A stretch of 64,000 nt of DNA from Confluentibacter citreus (GTDB taxonomy: Bacteria > Bacteroidota > Bacteroidia > Flavobacteriales > Flavobacteriaceae). The notes beneath the pieces were generated by a model. That model saw only the letters and a program-made list of their open reading frames with translations. It was not told the origin of the DNA and did no database searches. The stretch lies in contig NZ_NIXN01000005.1 of assembly GCF_002807055.1 (NCBI RefSeq), forward strand, positions 209,146 to 273,145, in the 5' to 3' direction. Shown here piece by piece: positions 62,679 to 64,000 of the stretch. Positions within the stretch are counted from its first letter, which is position 1; each line of letters begins with the position of its first letter. The position numbers and the translations under genes were made by a program.

Positions 62679-63308
62679 CCTTGCGTTTTTTCTCCTGTTT
62701 TTATTTGTAGGATTCTTAATTCCGTGTACTTTATAAAAATCTGCTGTTAAATTAGCAAATGGTAAATAATTTCCAATATTTTCAAGGTCGTAAAAACTTT
62801 TTCCACTTGAGTATTCAATAAACTTCATCAATAATTTGAATTCCGTATCTCTTGGGTTTTGCGTTTCTGAATAAAAAATATAAGTGTCTTTTAGGCAATC
62901 CAATAATTTCATCCAATATCCTCCAGTATGAGGTCCTTTTTGTCCAAGTTTATGTGAGTAAAATTGTCCGACTCTTTTCTGAATTGGATTTGTTTTTGAA
63001 GAAGATTGTCCGATGTAAAGTATATTTTCGTTAGGGTTCCAAAATTCGTTCAAATGATTTGTAAATTCGTTAATTCCGTCAGACTCCTTTCCATTAATCT
63101 TTAATTCAGTCGCTTCTTTAGTCCACGATGAAAAGGCGTCTGGACAAATTCCAAATTTTGGATTTTTCGCAATTATTGTAAATGGGTCGCTCGTTTGTGC
63201 AATTATATAAACTCCATTGAATTTAGCTTCAAACTTTTCATTCCACTTTATCGCTTTTGAATAGTTTAAATTAAATTCTGAAAAAAGTTGATTTATTGAT
63301 ACTGCCAT
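62676..63308 (-). CDS. Cassette gene: GIY-YIG nuclease-like protein
   Basis: 210 residues. FNGVYIIAQTSDPFTIIA (about 30-47) provides the GIY-like strand and NENILYIGQSSSKTNPIQKRVGQFYSHKLG (about 93-122) the YIG strand with the following arginine; DTEFKLLMKF (about 163) supplies a glutamate at the expected place. The spacing between GVY and YIG is longer than usual. A nuclease role is inferred. The start ATG is about 12 bp inside the cassette and the stop TAA (62676-62678) is contributed by the GTTA edge of repeat D. Confidence 0.65.
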   Translation of the reverse strand: MAVSINQLFSEFNLNYSKAIKWNEKFEAKFNGVYIIAQTSDPFTIIAKNPKFGICPDAFSSWTKEATELKINGKESDGINEFTNHLNEFWNPNENILYIGQSSSKTNPIQKRVGQFYSHKLGQKGPHTGGYWMKLLDCLKDTYIFYSETQNPRDTEFKLLMKFIEYSSGKSFYDLENIGNYLPFANLTADFYKVHGIKNPTNKNRRKNAR

Positions 63309-63329
63309 TGGTTTTGTTCAAATGCAAGG

Positions 63330-63456
63330 TAACGTGTTCGTGTATGGAAAGTTGCGTGTTTGGGGGCGAGGATTTTCCGAAGGAAAATCGGAAGCCGGCA
63401 AACAAGCAACCAACTTTGTGCCAGCTAAAACTAGCAATTTTTTATACACGGTGTTA
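63330..63456. repeat. Cassette-array repeat copy E (127 bp)
   Basis: Complete copy, TAAC at 63330-63333 and GTTA at 63453-63456, with the same internal palindromes. Flanks: GCAAGG on the left, GCCACT on the right. Confidence 0.95.
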
Positions 63457-63478
63457 GCCACTGTTTTTTTATATTTAA

Positions 63479-63868
63479 TTACTTTTTTATAAAATGCAAT
63501 TCGGCCGTAAATTCAATGTCCTCAATTCCGTCCATATGTTCAATTATTACAGCTTTCAGTTCAGATTCGGTTAATTTATTCAAGTTCATATCTTTTAATT
63601 TATAACCTGAATTTGTTATTTTGATTGTATTTGTTTCTTTATTCAATTCAAAGGTTCCGTCGAACTTACTAAGTAGTGAGTCATTCAAATTGTATGTTCT
63701 ATGTTGATAAGTTCCGTTTTCAAAAAATGAAATTTCACGAATCCTATTTGATTCATACATGTCACTCGATTCGGTTTCAATCCAAGTTCCAGTTAATTGA
63801 TTTAAATTAATTTTATTAGAACAGGATGCAAATACAATTGCGATGGTCAGTAAATATATTCTCTTCAT
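63479..63868 (-). CDS. Cassette gene: lipocalin-like lipoprotein
   Basis: 129 residues from ATG at 63868; the longer frame to 63991 runs through repeat F and is not biological unless the repeat is translated. Signal peptide with lipobox (IAIVFASCSNK). LTGTWIETESSDMYESNRIREISFFENGTYQHRTY and FDGTFELNKETNTIKI resemble a small lipocalin-like beta-barrel domain (common as exported flavobacterial lipoproteins). Ligand unknown. Confidence 0.7.
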   Translation of the reverse strand: MKRIYLLTIAIVFASCSNKINLNQLTGTWIETESSDMYESNRIREISFFENGTYQHRTYNLNDSLLSKFDGTFELNKETNTIKITNSGYKLKDMNLNKLTESELKAVIIEHMDGIEDIEFTAELHFIKK

Positions 63869-63883
63869 TTCTTTAATTGTGGC

Positions 63884-64000
63884 TAACGTGTTCGTGTATG
63901 GAAAGTTGCGTGTTTGTGGGCGAGGATTTTCCGAAGGAAAATCGGAAGCCGGCAAACAAGCACCCAACTTTGTGTTAACTAAAACTAGCAATTTTTTATA
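63884..64000. repeat. Cassette-array repeat copy F (cut by the window end)
   Basis: TAAC at 63884-63887, then 117 bp matching copies C-E up to the AATTTTTTATA near the right end. The array therefore continues beyond base 64000. Left flank TGTGGC pairs with GCCACT after repeat E at five of six positions. Confidence 0.95.

Noticed and set aside
60458..64000. CRISPR array
   Set aside because: The repeats are about 127 bp and the spaces between them are 400-700 bp of coding DNA. CRISPR repeats are 20-50 bp with short unique spacers.
60458..64000. Composite transposon or IS copies
   Set aside because: No transposase frame exists in any unit and there are no target duplications; same-orientation single-gene units with paired core flanks fit cassettes better.

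Overview
The window looks like chromosomal DNA of a member of the Bacteroidota, most likely family Flavobacteriaceae. The evidence is an AT-rich sequence, a gliding-motility lipoprotein gene (gldI), a TonB-dependent receptor with an N-terminal carboxypeptidase-regulatory domain, many lineage-typical families (DUF5683, DUF6122, DUF4331, LETM1-related), and promoters of the Bacteroidota type (TTG, about 19 nt, TAnnTTTG). Genus and species cannot be fixed from the sequence. No rRNA, tRNA, CRISPR array or insertion-sequence transposase was seen.

Layout. 1-12.8 kb: a mixed accessory stretch (sugar isomerase end, Gfo/Idh/MocA oxidoreductase, TetR regulator divergent from a fatty-acid-hydroxylase-family membrane enzyme, serine hydrolase, XRE regulator, cation transporter-like protein, SGNH esterase, FMN reductase, carboxypeptidase-regulatory-domain protein, YchF, SRPBCC protein, EamA exporter), with palindromic interspersed repeats in the gaps. 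13-17.8 kb: topoisomerase IV (parE, a 44-residue protein, parC). 17.8-22 kb, minus strand: DUF192, lgt, cyclophilin-FKBP fusion, gldI and DHH phosphoesterase. 22-32 kb: ndk, two cold-shock genes, DUF721, 2H phosphoesterase, recF, then TPR protein, ribH, two small membrane proteins, mutL, two rhomboids and an EEP-family protein. 32-38 kb, minus strand: DUF6122, WbqC, four-helix-bundle protein, signal peptidase I, dapB, DUF5683, parB and parA. 38-48.5 kb: M16 protease, lpxD, LETM1-related protein, then a DUF4331/DUF4331/TPR/TonB-receptor cluster. 48.7-58 kb: two alpha/beta hydrolases and signalling genes (HMA-AraC regulator, PAS histidine kinase, and a CheB-CheR-PAS-kinase flanked by two receiver-only response regulators). 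58-60.3 kb: a secreted helical protein and a small release-factor-like protein.

The most unusual part is 60.46-64.0 kb. Six copies of a repeat (three exactly 127 bp, one with a 27 bp insertion, one truncated, one cut by the window end) alternate with short genes that all lie on the minus strand: a HigB/HigA toxin-antitoxin pair, a membrane protein, a second small membrane protein, a GIY-YIG-like protein and a lipocalin-like lipoprotein. Each repeat is an imperfect palindrome bounded by TAAC and GTTA. The six bases next to these boundaries differ from gene to gene but are complementary at the two ends of the same gene. This is the organisation of integron gene cassettes with attC sites, but the boxes do not fit the canonical GTTRRRY/RYYYAAC consensus. 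I read it as an integron-like cassette array of an undescribed or divergent type that continues beyond base 64000. No integrase is visible in the window, so the mechanism is inferred.
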